Shown piece by piece: positions 1-8,315 of a DNA stretch of 64,000 bases (its first letter is position 1; each line of letters begins with the position of its first letter). A model generated the notes under the pieces. It was not told where the DNA came from and did not search any database. It worked only from the letters and a program-made list of their open reading frames with translations. Where the stretch lies: NCBI RefSeq assembly GCF_001592945.1, contig NZ_LRPB01000034.1, positions 124,001 to 188,000 on the forward strand. The letters run 5' to 3'. The DNA is from Roseivirga seohaensis (lineage in GTDB: Bacteria; Bacteroidota; Bacteroidia; Cytophagales; Cyclobacteriaceae). Position numbers and translations under genes: made by a program.

Positions 1-1
1 C

Positions 2-862
2 GAAAAAGTGGCTCAAACAGATGCTAACGTGCTTATTTTGGGTGAAAACGGAACCGGTAAAGAACTTATTGCTAGGGAGATTCACAACCTATCGAAGCGC
101 GCTAATGAGAATTTCATCAAAGTAGATTTGGGTGCGATATCTTCTTCTCTTTTCGAATCTGAGTTATTTGGACATGTGAAGGGTGCCTTTACCGATGCGC
201 AAGAAGATCGACCAGGAAGGTTTGAGTTGGCCACTAACGGAACACTCTTTTTAGACGAGATTGGAAATCTATCTTTGCCTCTTCAGGCAAAGCTCTTAAC
301 AGCACTACAGTTTAAACAGATTAGTCGAGTTGGGTCTAATAAAGTAATTCCCTTAAACATTCGTTTGGTTTGCGCCACCAATATGCCACTTTACGAAATG
401 GTGAAGCAGAATGAGTTCAGACAAGATTTGCTCTATAGAATAAATACGGTGGAAATTAAACTTCCCCCTTTAAGAGAAAGAAAAGAAGATATTGCTCCTT
501 TGGCCAAACATTTTCTGACTGTTTATGCCAAAAAGTACCAAAAGGAAAAAATGCGGCTAAATGAGACTACACTGAACAAACTACATGGCTATAATTGGCC
601 AGGGAACATACGCGAACTTCAACATGCTATTGAAAGAGCTGTGATTATGGCCAACTCTCCCCTTTTAGCCCCAGAGGATTTTCTTTTAAAAGATGATAGC
701 GTAGATATGAACCATCCTGAATCGTTAAATATTGAGGCGATGGAAAAAATGGCCATTCAAAATGCAGTACGTAAAGCAGGAGGAAACTTAACCCAAGCGG
801 CAAAAGAGTTAGGTTTCGGTCGAAGTACTCTATATCGAAAAATGACCAAGTACGGACTCTGA
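2..862 (+). CDS. Sigma-54-dependent response regulator (NtrC family), 5' end outside the window
   Basis: This is the AAA+ and DNA-binding part of a sigma-54 activator, which opens promoters bound by RpoN holoenzyme using ATP. The reading frame is open back to base 2, so the receiver domain lies outside the window and the GTG at position 8 is not a start. Visible motifs are Walker A (GENGTGK), the sigma-54 contact loop as GAFTDA (about 182-199) instead of the textbook GAFTGA, Walker B (TLFLDEIG), the arginine-finger region, and a C-terminal Fis-type helix-turn-helix (LTQAAKELGFGRSTLYRKM). The histidine kinase two genes downstream on the same strand is the probable partner. The family call is secure; the target promoters are unknown. 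Confidence 0.93.
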   Translation, partial: EKVAQTDANVLILGENGTGKELIAREIHNLSKRANENFIKVDLGAISSSLFESELFGHVKGAFTDAQEDRPGRFELATNGTLFLDEIGNLSLPLQAKLLTALQFKQISRVGSNKVIPLNIRLVCATNMPLYEMVKQNEFRQDLLYRINTVEIKLPPLRERKEDIAPLAKHFLTVYAKKYQKEKMRLNETTLNKLHGYNWPGNIRELQHAIERAVIMANSPLLAPEDFLLKDDSVDMNHPESLNIEAMEKMAIQNAVRKAGGNLTQAAKELGFGRSTLYRKMTKYGL

Positions 863-1029
863 TAATCAATATAAATAGATTAGATTCACCTCAATTTTAA
901 TAAACCTAAACATTCAGTCACCCACTCTTCTCTTTAGAGTTTGATTTAACAAAACATATTCAACACACTTATTTACAGACTGTTGAATAATACATGAATC
1001 TAACTGAGATGTGTCTGTTATTCAGAAAT

Positions 1030-1500
1030 ATGCGTACTCTTCTGATTTTAATCTGTCTGATTGGAATTCGCTCCCACACAATGGGACAGCGAAGCTTAGA
1101 AGAAATACACGACAGAATTAAAGATAATCAGTTAGCGGATGAAAATTATGAGTGGAAACATTTCGGCACACTCAACTTCGAAGTAGCAGGCACTCAAAAC
1201 TCTGGTGATTATAGGCTGAACATAGAAGCTGGAACTACAGTAAGAATGTATTTAATAGCCAAAACGGACTGTATTACTTATTTTGACGTACGCGACCCAG
1301 AAACACGTTACGTTTTTGGCTCAAGTGACAAGAACAGTTTAGAAACCGAAATAGATGGTTTTAAAGCTACCACAGTGCTTTACACTTATGAAAAAGATGC
1401 TACGATGGTTATTCGCTTTGGAGTTCGATGGGGCTGTTCAAAAATGCTTCGAACTAAACTCAAACTGCTTATTTTTTATCAAGTAAAAGAAACTGAATGA
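1030..1500 (+). CDS. Small secreted protein of unknown function
   Basis: I do not recognise this protein. An ATG at 1030 gives a clean signal peptide (MRTLLILICLIGI..., likely cleaved near MGQ); an upstream in-frame ATG at 994 would add 12 residues in front of it. The mature part (about 135 residues) looks beta-rich, with cysteines near the middle and the C-terminus. Its last four bases (ATGA) overlap the start of the histidine kinase, so the two are probably translationally coupled. It lies between the response regulator and the kinase, so a periplasmic role in sensing is a reasonable guess, but nothing in the sequence proves it. Confidence 0.7.
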   Translation: MRTLLILICLIGIRSHTMGQRSLEEIHDRIKDNQLADENYEWKHFGTLNFEVAGTQNSGDYRLNIEAGTTVRMYLIAKTDCITYFDVRDPETRYVFGSSDKNSLETEIDGFKATTVLYTYEKDATMVIRFGVRWGCSKMLRTKLKLLIFYQVKETE

Positions 1501-2828
1501 GGTATAAGTACTTTCGATTAAACGTAGTACTGCGTATTCTGGCCCTACTGATTTTGGGCTATTCTGGCTTCTATATTCTTACCCAAACCCATTTTTGGCT
1601 GGTTTCCTTCTGGCTCTTTCTAGCACTTATAATTATATTAATCGGCCTTATTCGCTATGTAGAGCGCTCCAGACGGGATTTAACTTACTTTCTCCTGTCC
1701 ATAAAGCAGAATGATTTTAGTAATTCATTTCCCTATGAAAAAACCGATGAACTGAATTTTGCTTTTCATGAAATCAATCAGGTAATGAAAAACCTTAGAA
1801 ATGAAAAGGCATCGAATTACCTCTATTTACAAACGGTGGTGGAGCATGTTCGGGTGGCAGTACTTTGTTTTGATGAAGACGATAAGGTAACCCTGTCAAA
1901 CAAAGCTGCAAAGGAGCTTTTCCAGAAAGACCATATTAGTTCACTGGCGTCCTTGGCAAAAGTATCTGAAGAAATTGCGAGCAAAGTTGAGCAACTTAAA
2001 TCGGGCGAAAGAGAATTGGTAAAAGTTAAGGTTGGGGGAACGCTGCTCAACCTTTCTGTACAAGTCACCACGTTCAAACTTCAGAACAAAGACTACAAAC
2101 TCGTGTCTTTTCAAGACATTAAGAACGAACTGGAAGAAAAGGAAATAGAATCGTGGCAGCGGCTTATTCGTGTACTTACACATGAAATCAAGAATTCTGT
2201 AATCCCTATTTCAACGCTTTCAGAAGTAATTCTTCAGGTATTCAAAACAGAGGTGCAAGCCAAAAATAACAGCCAAACTGAGGCAGAAGCTTATCAGGAT
2301 ATTGTGGGTGGACTGGAAACCATTGAAGCCAGAAGCAAGGGCTTGGCTCATTTTGTAAATACATACGATCAGCTCACAAAAGTATTAAAACCTGAGTTCA
2401 GCGCAGTGCAGCTTCTCCCCTTGGTCAATCGCATTAAAAGCTTATTTAAACCCGACTTAGAAGCAGCTAATATCGACTTTAAAGTAAAGGTAGACCCAAT
2501 ATATGAAGTCAATGCCGATCCGAACCTTTTAGATCAAGTGCTGATCAACCTGGTGAAAAACGCCATTGAAGCAATTAAGAATCAGCCTTATAAATCTATT
2601 CAATTGAGCACTCGCCTCGAACAGGATAAAGTGATTCTGTCTGTTCGAGATAATGGCCCAGGAATTCCAGATGAGGTTTTAGATAATATTTTTGTACCCT
2701 TCTACACCACAAAGCAAAGCGGTTCAGGCATTGGTCTTTCTCTTTCTCGTCAGGTTATGGGGCTCCACAAGGGCAGTATTGCGGTTAAATCGAGCAGCGA
2801 AGGAACTAGTTTTGAGTTGATTTTTTGA
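1497..2828 (+). CDS. Membrane sensor histidine kinase (NtrB/NtrY-like)
   Basis: This is probably the partner kinase of the sigma-54 regulator at 2-862. Two membrane helices (residues about 9-28 and 32-52) enclose almost no periplasmic loop. A linker and PAS-like region (about 105-205) follow. The HisKA domain has the phospho-accepting His229 in LTHEIKNS. The ATPase part shows the N box (NLVKNAIEAI, Asn355), G1 (DNGPGIP, 385-391) and G2 (GSGIGLS, 409-415). With so small an external loop it more likely senses a membrane or cytoplasmic signal, or another protein such as the small secreted product encoded just upstream. The start overlaps that gene by 4 bp. Confidence 0.92.
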   Translation: MRYKYFRLNVVLRILALLILGYSGFYILTQTHFWLVSFWLFLALIIILIGLIRYVERSRRDLTYFLLSIKQNDFSNSFPYEKTDELNFAFHEINQVMKNLRNEKASNYLYLQTVVEHVRVAVLCFDEDDKVTLSNKAAKELFQKDHISSLASLAKVSEEIASKVEQLKSGERELVKVKVGGTLLNLSVQVTTFKLQNKDYKLVSFQDIKNELEEKEIESWQRLIRVLTHEIKNSVIPISTLSEVILQVFKTEVQAKNNSQTEAEAYQDIVGGLETIEARSKGLAHFVNTYDQLTKVLKPEFSAVQLLPLVNRIKSLFKPDLEAANIDFKVKVDPIYEVNADPNLLDQVLINLVKNAIEAIKNQPYKSIQLSTRLEQDKVILSVRDNGPGIPDEVLDNIFVPFYTTKQSGSGIGLSLSRQVMGLHKGSIAVKSSSEGTSFELIF

Positions 2829-2865
2829 GACTGGATTGATACTTGTCAACCTATTTCAGGACGGT

Positions 2866-3000
2866 AATAACACTCCCCCAACCCCTCTAAGTAGAGGAGA
2901 ATAGTTCATCATCTATTTAGTGCATCTACGTCCTAACTCAAGCAAACATCCACCATTACAACCGTAAAAGTATCCCCTCCTAGAGCAGGGTAAGGAAGGT
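2866..3000. repeat. Degenerate dispersed repeat remnants
   Basis: Two decayed phrases face each other here: one reads CCCCCAACCCCTCTAAGTAG (2876-2895) and the other contains CCCCTCCTAGAG followed by a GGGTAAGGAAGG-like stretch (2974-2999). Similar C-rich/G-rich intergenic phrases are common in Bacteroidota genomes. No coding capacity is seen in this gap. Confidence 0.4.
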
Positions 3001-3026
3001 AAGTAATCCCAAAATCACTAGAACAT

Positions 3027-3055
3027 AAAAAAAGCAACCGTTTTCACAGTTGCCC
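3027..3055 (-). terminator. Rho-independent terminator of the M19 dipeptidase gene
   Basis: On the minus strand an 8-bp stem (GCAACTGT with ACGGTTGC, one G-T wobble) closes a GAAA tetraloop and is followed by a run of seven T. It lies about 30 nt after the dipeptidase stop codon. Confidence 0.85.
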
Positions 3056-3082
3056 TTTACAATTATAAACCAAAAATGATTC

Positions 3083-4396
3083 TTATTTTCCTTGAATCTG
3101 CTTAGCTACAGCTTGCACTTCGTCTAAAACGCGAAGTAAGTTTCCGCTCCAAAGCATTCCGATTTGCTCTTCGGTATAACCTCTGCGCACTAATTCTAAG
3201 GTTACATTGAAAGTTTCAGAAGCATCGTTCCAGCCTTCAACTCCACCACCACCATCAAAATCAGAACTGATTCCAACGTGCTCTAAACCAATTTTATTTA
3301 CCAAGTAGTCAATATGATCTACAAAATCAGAAACGTCTACTGGAGGAGCTTCTGCATTTATGGCTTCAGTTATTTCAGCACTATGCTTTTCTTGGAAAGC
3401 TCTGTAAGCCTCTAAGTAATCCGATTGCGCACCGCCAGTCATTGCTCTAAACATACCTCCCGGCTTTATCTCAAAATTCTCTCTCTCAGCTATTCTTGCA
3501 TTCACTTCATTAGACTTCTGTCTATTAGCGCTATTTTTATCTGTGTTTAAGTAGCTTCTAAAGGCTACTGTTTGAACAACACCACCATTTTCTTTCAACA
3601 TCATCAATTGTTCATCGTCTAGGTTACGGCTTACATCGTTCAATGCTCGCGCAGACGAGTGCGAAGCAATTACAGGTGCTTTTGATAGCTTCATCATTTC
3701 CATATTCGCTGCCTTTGAAGGGTGCGAAATATCAATCATGATTCCCCATTTGTTCATTTCTGCAATTACTTCACGGCCTAAATCGCTCAAGCCATTGTGT
3801 AACCAAACGCTATCGCGCTCCCCTGTATTCGAGTCGCTCAATTGGCTGTGTCCGTTATGTGCCAAAGACATATAGCGTGCACCTCTGTCGTAGAATTCTT
3901 TCACTCTAGAAATATCGGTACCAATTGGGTAACCATTCTCAATACCAATCATGGCTACTTTTCTTCCAGAAGCTACAATGCTTCTTACATCGTCAGAAGT
4001 AAGGGCCAAGCCAATTTTATCTGGCGCAATTTCTTCTGTTAGCCTGTGAATTGCATTAAACTTATCATCAGCATTCTCATAAGCTTTAGCGTAACCTTCT
4101 TCCGTCAATTCTCCTTGACCAGTGTAAACGATGAACCAAGCTACATCCAGCCCTCCTTCTTCCATTTTAGGAAGGTTTACTTGAGTAGAAAGTCTTTGTG
4201 TATAGTTCCTTTCAGCGGTAAAATTTGAAGTATTGATGTCATCATGCGTATCGAGGGTAATCACACGCTCGTGAATTCCTTTCGCATATTCTGTTAGTTC
4301 GGCTTCGGTCATATCTCCTACCTCTTTTTGTTTAGGCTCACACGCAGCGAGGACAAAAAATGCTGCGAGTAGTAATGGTTTCCATTGTTTTTTCAT
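3083..4396 (-). CDS. Membrane dipeptidase (peptidase family M19), lipoprotein
   Basis: This is a zinc dipeptidase of the renal dipeptidase/M19 family, which hydrolyses dipeptides (some members act on D-amino-acid-containing ones). The N-terminus is a lipoprotein signal (LLLAAFFVLAAC), so the enzyme is membrane-anchored. Metal-site motifs can be followed along the chain: THDD near the N-terminus, the bridging Glu in MIGIENG, His in IDISH and again in IASHSSAR, and the late GISSDFDGG segment. The length of 437 aa is normal for bacterial lipoprotein members. It is monocistronic, with its own terminator. The family is certain; the natural substrate is not visible. Confidence 0.93.
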   Translation of the reverse strand: MKKQWKPLLLAAFFVLAACEPKQKEVGDMTEAELTEYAKGIHERVITLDTHDDINTSNFTAERNYTQRLSTQVNLPKMEEGGLDVAWFIVYTGQGELTEEGYAKAYENADDKFNAIHRLTEEIAPDKIGLALTSDDVRSIVASGRKVAMIGIENGYPIGTDISRVKEFYDRGARYMSLAHNGHSQLSDSNTGERDSVWLHNGLSDLGREVIAEMNKWGIMIDISHPSKAANMEMMKLSKAPVIASHSSARALNDVSRNLDDEQLMMLKENGGVVQTVAFRSYLNTDKNSANRQKSNEVNARIAERENFEIKPGGMFRAMTGGAQSDYLEAYRAFQEKHSAEITEAINAEAPPVDVSDFVDHIDYLVNKIGLEHVGISSDFDGGGGVEGWNDASETFNVTLELVRRGYTEEQIGMLWSGNLLRVLDEVQAVAKQIQGK

Positions 4397-4669
4397 AATT
4401 GATTTTTAAGGTCTAGTACTAAACTAGATGATTTCTTTTGGCCTATGAAGTAAAATGATTTGAGTGGCAGAAGACTAACAAATTTCGGTGAGATTAGCCT
4501 TTCTAAAAAGTTTGGAAAATGGGCTTGGCTGTTAATGCTAGTTAGGTCGCAGCGAGACGCAACGACCAGTTGAGGATACTATTCCCAGCTGATTTAATCC
4601 GTTCGATGGATTTTAGCGCCTCCTTAGCTAAAAGCGAGTACCTTTATCCTAAACCCTATACACAAGCAG

Positions 4670-5059
4670 ATGAACACAAAAATACTTATGATGATCACGG
4701 CCCTATTTTTAGGCCTTATAGGAGTCACACTTACATTTATGCCACAAGAGGTTGCTGTCTTTTTAAATATGGGTTCAGACCAATACACGGAACTTGCCAC
4801 GCAATTATTGGGTGCACTTTACCTAGGTTTTGCCATGCTGAACTGGATGGCGAAGGATAATTTAATGGGTGGCATTTATGGCAAACCCGTGGCCATGGGC
4901 AATCTTATGCACTTTGTAGTAGGTGCTTTTGCCTTGCTCAAAATGCTCTCTACCATTACCATGCATTGGGAATATATGGTAGTATTCACCGTGCTTTATA
5001 TAGTTTTCGCACTGTGCTTTATCTTTCTGTTTGTGAATCACCCGAAGGAGAAGAACTGA
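4670..5059 (+). CDS. Small four-helix integral membrane protein, unknown function
   Basis: A 129-aa protein with about four hydrophobic segments (residues about 5-25, 40-60, 75-93 and 100-122) and a short charged tail. The pattern is like the small DoxX/DUF4345-type membrane proteins, but no diagnostic motif is visible, so I do not assign a family. The start is the ATG of MNTKIL. It stands alone on the plus strand, tail to tail with the lipoprotein gene at 5066, only 6 nt away. Confidence 0.7.
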   Translation: MNTKILMMITALFLGLIGVTLTFMPQEVAVFLNMGSDQYTELATQLLGALYLGFAMLNWMAKDNLMGGIYGKPVAMGNLMHFVVGAFALLKMLSTITMHWEYMVVFTVLYIVFALCFIFLFVNHPKEKN

Positions 5060-5065
5060 GTGAAG

Positions 5066-5629
5066 TTAAGAACCCCAAACATCCAATACTTCTACGTTTT
5101 CCCAGTCTACACGACTCGAAGACCGATTAACGTAAATCAAACCTCCTTTACTACAGGAGTTTCCACAATAGCATATAAAGAAAAAAACAACCTTAGTTTT
5201 TGATTCATTGTATACAAAATTTGACAGTCTAATGGTGCCGAAATTTCTAATTTGATCAGCAAGGCTCAGGTTATTTATCTCTTTAGGATTGTCTATAAAT
5301 TTGTATGGCAGTGTCAACTCATCAATCAAAATATTCTCCGTGTTAAGAGTAAACCCTTCCACCAAATCAAGAAGCTCATTTTTAGGCCACCTTTCTGGCA
5401 AACCTTCAATCCATTCAGATATACCTACTTTATGAACATCTGACTCCAATGATAATGTATCAACAAAAAAAATAGATTTTTCATTAGGAATAGTATCTAG
5501 AAGGCTCTTAAAAATAAGTTCAAAAGTTCCGGTCAAAAGCTCAGTATTTGAGTCTAAATAATCGAATCTTGAACTTTTCTGGCAGCCAAACGAGCAAATC
5601 ATTAATACTGCAACGGACAACTTCTTCAT
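5066..5629 (-). CDS. Hypothetical lipoprotein
   Basis: A 187-aa product with a short lipoprotein signal (MKKLSVAVLMICSFGC, Cys16). The mature protein has a CYCGNSCSKGG cluster with three cysteines near the C-terminus, suggesting a disulfide or metal site. I recognise no family. It is flanked by convergent and co-directional genes without overlap. The next gene upstream on this strand (5725) is separated from it by that gene's terminator, so this gene is probably transcribed on its own. Confidence 0.65.
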   Translation of the reverse strand: MKKLSVAVLMICSFGCQKSSRFDYLDSNTELLTGTFELIFKSLLDTIPNEKSIFFVDTLSLESDVHKVGISEWIEGLPERWPKNELLDLVEGFTLNTENILIDELTLPYKFIDNPKEINNLSLADQIRNFGTIRLSNFVYNESKTKVVFFFICYCGNSCSKGGLIYVNRSSSRVDWENVEVLDVWGS

Positions 5630-5656
5630 AATACTTTCAAGTTATTCATCCAAACT

Positions 5657-5694
5657 AAAAAACCAGCCTTCCCTATATTCGGGAAAACTGGTTT
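5657..5694 (-). terminator. Rho-independent terminator after the TlpA-like gene
   Basis: An outer stem (AAACCAG with CTGGTTT) and an inner stem (TTCCC with GGGAA) form a long hairpin. Read on the minus strand it ends in a T-rich tail. It closes the alaS-gatB-tlpA-like unit. Confidence 0.8.
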
Positions 5695-5724
5695 TGATAT
5701 TTTCTTTTAATAAGAGAAGTCTAT

Positions 5725-6843
5725 TTACTCAAATATGCTCGCAAGCTTGTTTTGGAGTGCTCTACCTCTTAGGTTTTTGCCAATTACGCGGCCTTCAGGG
5801 TCTAAAAGCAATGCAAAAGGAATCGCATTCACTTTGTAGGTCATGGCAGCTTCTGATTGGAAGTACTTAAGGTCAGAAACGTGCGTAGGCCATACTAAAC
5901 CATCTTCGGCAATGGCAGACAACCACTTGTCTCTGGTTCTATCTAAGGATACACTAAATACCTCAAATCCATCTTTGTTGTACTTATTGTACATGGCCAC
6001 CACATTTGGGTTTTCCTTGCGGCAAGGGCCACACCAGCCTGCCCAGAAATCGAGCAAAACGTACTTTCCTCTTAAATCAGAAAGACTCATGGTTGTACCA
6101 TCAGGGTTAGGTAATGAAATATCTGGCGCAACATCACCCATTTGTACTGCGGGTTTAAAGTAAGCCAAGTTATTCACAAACATTTCCACCTGACTTGAAC
6201 CTGGCAATTCTTTCTGCAATTTCTGCCCAAGGCTATCTAAAAATTTATACTCTTCTGATTTGTCTGGAAAATAATCCGTAACCATTAAAGGCACAATTGA
6301 ACCATCCATTTCCCAAGCCATGGCCTTCAGTTTTTTCACTTTTCCAGCTTCTAAAGCGGTTCCTTCTTCAACAAGCTCTTCCATTTTAAGGTTATCACCC
6401 GACTGTTGTGCTTTGCTGTAACGCTCGTTAAAGTCACGTACTACATAAGAATATTGCTCCATATAATCCTGTACTTGAGCTAGATGTTTCAGGTCTTCTG
6501 AACCTTTAGCTTCAATCATCTGTCCGCCTTGGCCATCGGCAGTAATGGTAATATCTTCTTTATCCAACACTAGAATTTCAAACTGCTGGCCATATACATT
6601 GATGCGGTAAAAACCTGGCTCAGTTACTTCGGTTTCTATTTCGAAATTTCCGTCAGTATCTGCATTAACCGTTTTTACAGGCACCACTTGACCTACTTCA
6701 AACTTTTCTAAAATGATTTCTCCTTGCGGAATCGGGTTTTTAATCACACCCGATACTTTTACAGTTCCATCATTTTTGGAAGCCGAACAAGCACTGATGA
6801 TCAATAACACCAATACAATCGCAATATTTTTCTTCAATTTCAT
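5725..6843 (-). CDS. TlpA-like thiol-disulfide oxidoreductase lipoprotein with N-terminal DUF4369-like domain
   Basis: An exported thioredoxin-fold protein. It begins with a lipoprotein signal (IAIVLVLLIISAC), followed by a beta-sandwich region of the DUF4369 type (about residues 28-115), a helical linker, and a C-terminal AhpC/TSA-TlpA domain. The redox centre is WCGPC (Cys271 and Cys274), intact and preceded by the usual LLDFWAGW strand. Such proteins reduce or shuffle periplasmic disulfides and are abundant in Bacteroidota. Its ATG begins 2 nt after the gatB stop codon, so it is the last gene of the alaS-gatB operon. That is an unusual coupling, because the two upstream genes serve translation. 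Confidence 0.93.
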   Translation of the reverse strand: MKLKKNIAIVLVLLIISACSASKNDGTVKVSGVIKNPIPQGEIILEKFEVGQVVPVKTVNADTDGNFEIETEVTEPGFYRINVYGQQFEILVLDKEDITITADGQGGQMIEAKGSEDLKHLAQVQDYMEQYSYVVRDFNERYSKAQQSGDNLKMEELVEEGTALEAGKVKKLKAMAWEMDGSIVPLMVTDYFPDKSEEYKFLDSLGQKLQKELPGSSQVEMFVNNLAYFKPAVQMGDVAPDISLPNPDGTTMSLSDLRGKYVLLDFWAGWCGPCRKENPNVVAMYNKYNKDGFEVFSVSLDRTRDKWLSAIAEDGLVWPTHVSDLKYFQSEAAMTYKVNAIPFALLLDPEGRVIGKNLRGRALQNKLASIFE

Positions 6844-6845
6844 AC

Positions 6846-8315
6846 TTATGAAAGTTCCTTTTCTAACAATTGTTTCAACTTTTTAGGATCTGCTTTGCCC
6901 CCACTTTTCTTCATTACTTCGCCCATAAACAGCCCAAGTAAACCCTTTTTCCCGCTTTGGTAGGCTTTCACCTTTTCGGGCAAAGATAGTAAGACTTCTT
7001 TGATCAAGTCTAACAACTCATCACTATCAGCCACCATCAACAAATCAAGCGACTGAGCTAGTTCCATGGCCGTGGTTTCTTCTTCTAAAAGCCTCGGCAA
7101 GATACGCTGAGAGGCGATAGAAAAGCTTACTTGGTTACTTTCCACCAAATTAATCAAGCCACTAAGTCGCTCAACCGTCAAATTGGTTTGGGAAAGTTCA
7201 ATTCCTTTTTCGTTCAATAGGCCTTTTATTGGGCCATTCATCCAGTTGGCAGCCGCTTTATATGCTGTGTTTCCATTGCATAACGCGTCAAAGTAATAAG
7301 CGGTTTCGGCTTCTTCTGTTAGCAAAAGCACATCGTAGGCGGCCAAACCATAAACTTCTGTAAACTTTCTTCTTAGTACGGAAGGAAGCACTGGCATTTC
7401 TGAGGTGATTTCATCGAGAATCTCCTTTGTAACAATTGCAGGAGCCAAATCAGGGCATGGAAAGTAACGATAATCGTTCATAGTCTCCTTAAAGCGCATG
7501 CCAGCTGTAGTGCCTGTTACTGGGTCGAAGGTTCTGGTTTCAACAGCAATAGCCTCGCCTTTTAAGGCCATTTCTAATTGCCTTTCAAGCTCATGGTCAA
7601 TCGCTCGCTTTACATTGCTAATGGAGTTCATATTTTTGACCTCCACTTTGTTTCCGAACTCCTTGGCATCGATCGGCATAATGGAAATGTTGGCATCGCA
7701 ACGCAATTCTCCATCCTCCATATTTCCAGAACTGATGTTGAGATAACGCACTAAACGTCTTATTTCCTGAAGACAAGCCGCAGCTTCCTCAGAAAGACTC
7801 ATGTCGGGATCGGTTACGATTTCAATCAGTGGTGTGCCCGCTCTGTTCAAGTCGATTAGCGTGTCTGGGCCTTCATCATGAATGGACTTCCCCGCATCAT
7901 CTTCTAAATGAATGTGATGCAATTGCACGAATGGCTTTTCCAATTGTTCCCCAAACAACTCAATCTTCCCTCCTACGCAAATGGGCGTTTTGTCTTGGGT
8001 GGTTTGAAAACCCTTCGGGGAATCTGGGTAAAAATAATGCTTTCGGGCGAAGTGATTCACTTCGGTAATTTGAGATTGACAAGCCAATCCCATCTTAATC
8101 GCCTTTTCTAAAACAGCCTCGTTCAACACAGGTAAAGTACCTGGGTGCGCCAAAGAAACCACACTTACATGGGTGTTGGGTTCAGCACCAAAGTCGTTTG
8201 GATCGGAAGAAAAAATCTTCGATTCAGTATTCAACTGAACATGAACCTCAAGCCCTATAACCGACTTATAACCTGATTGATATAGTTTTTCTTGAATACT
8301 ACTCAAGACCGGCAA
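6846..8315 (-). CDS. gatB: Asp-tRNA(Asn)/Glu-tRNA(Gln) amidotransferase subunit B
   Basis: GatB carries the kinase/transamidation site of the GatCAB enzyme, which converts Glu-tRNA(Gln) or Asp-tRNA(Asn) to the amidated forms. Diagnostic stretches are IGLEVHVQL at the N-terminus, the HHIHLEDDAGK segment, DLNRAGTPLIEIVT, EDGELRCDANIS, and the C-terminal YqeY-like tail. At 489 aa it has family length. Its start lies inside the end of alaS (17-bp overlap), so translation is probably coupled. gatA and gatC are not in the window. Confidence 0.97.
   Translation of the reverse strand: MPVLSSIQEKLYQSGYKSVIGLEVHVQLNTESKIFSSDPNDFGAEPNTHVSVVSLAHPGTLPVLNEAVLEKAIKMGLACQSQITEVNHFARKHYFYPDSPKGFQTTQDKTPICVGGKIELFGEQLEKPFVQLHHIHLEDDAGKSIHDEGPDTLIDLNRAGTPLIEIVTDPDMSLSEEAAACLQEIRRLVRYLNISSGNMEDGELRCDANISIMPIDAKEFGNKVEVKNMNSISNVKRAIDHELERQLEMALKGEAIAVETRTFDPVTGTTAGMRFKETMNDYRYFPCPDLAPAIVTKEILDEITSEMPVLPSVLRRKFTEVYGLAAYDVLLLTEEAETAYYFDALCNGNTAYKAAANWMNGPIKGLLNEKGIELSQTNLTVERLSGLINLVESNQVSFSIASQRILPRLLEEETTAMELAQSLDLLMVADSDELLDLIKEVLLSLPEKVKAYQSGKKGLLGLFMGEVMKKSGGKADPKKLKQLLEKELS

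Noticed and set aside
4570..4860. Plus-strand reading frame overlapping the small membrane protein gene
   Set aside because: It overlaps the better-supported frame at 4670-5059 and has no hydrophobic or family pattern.
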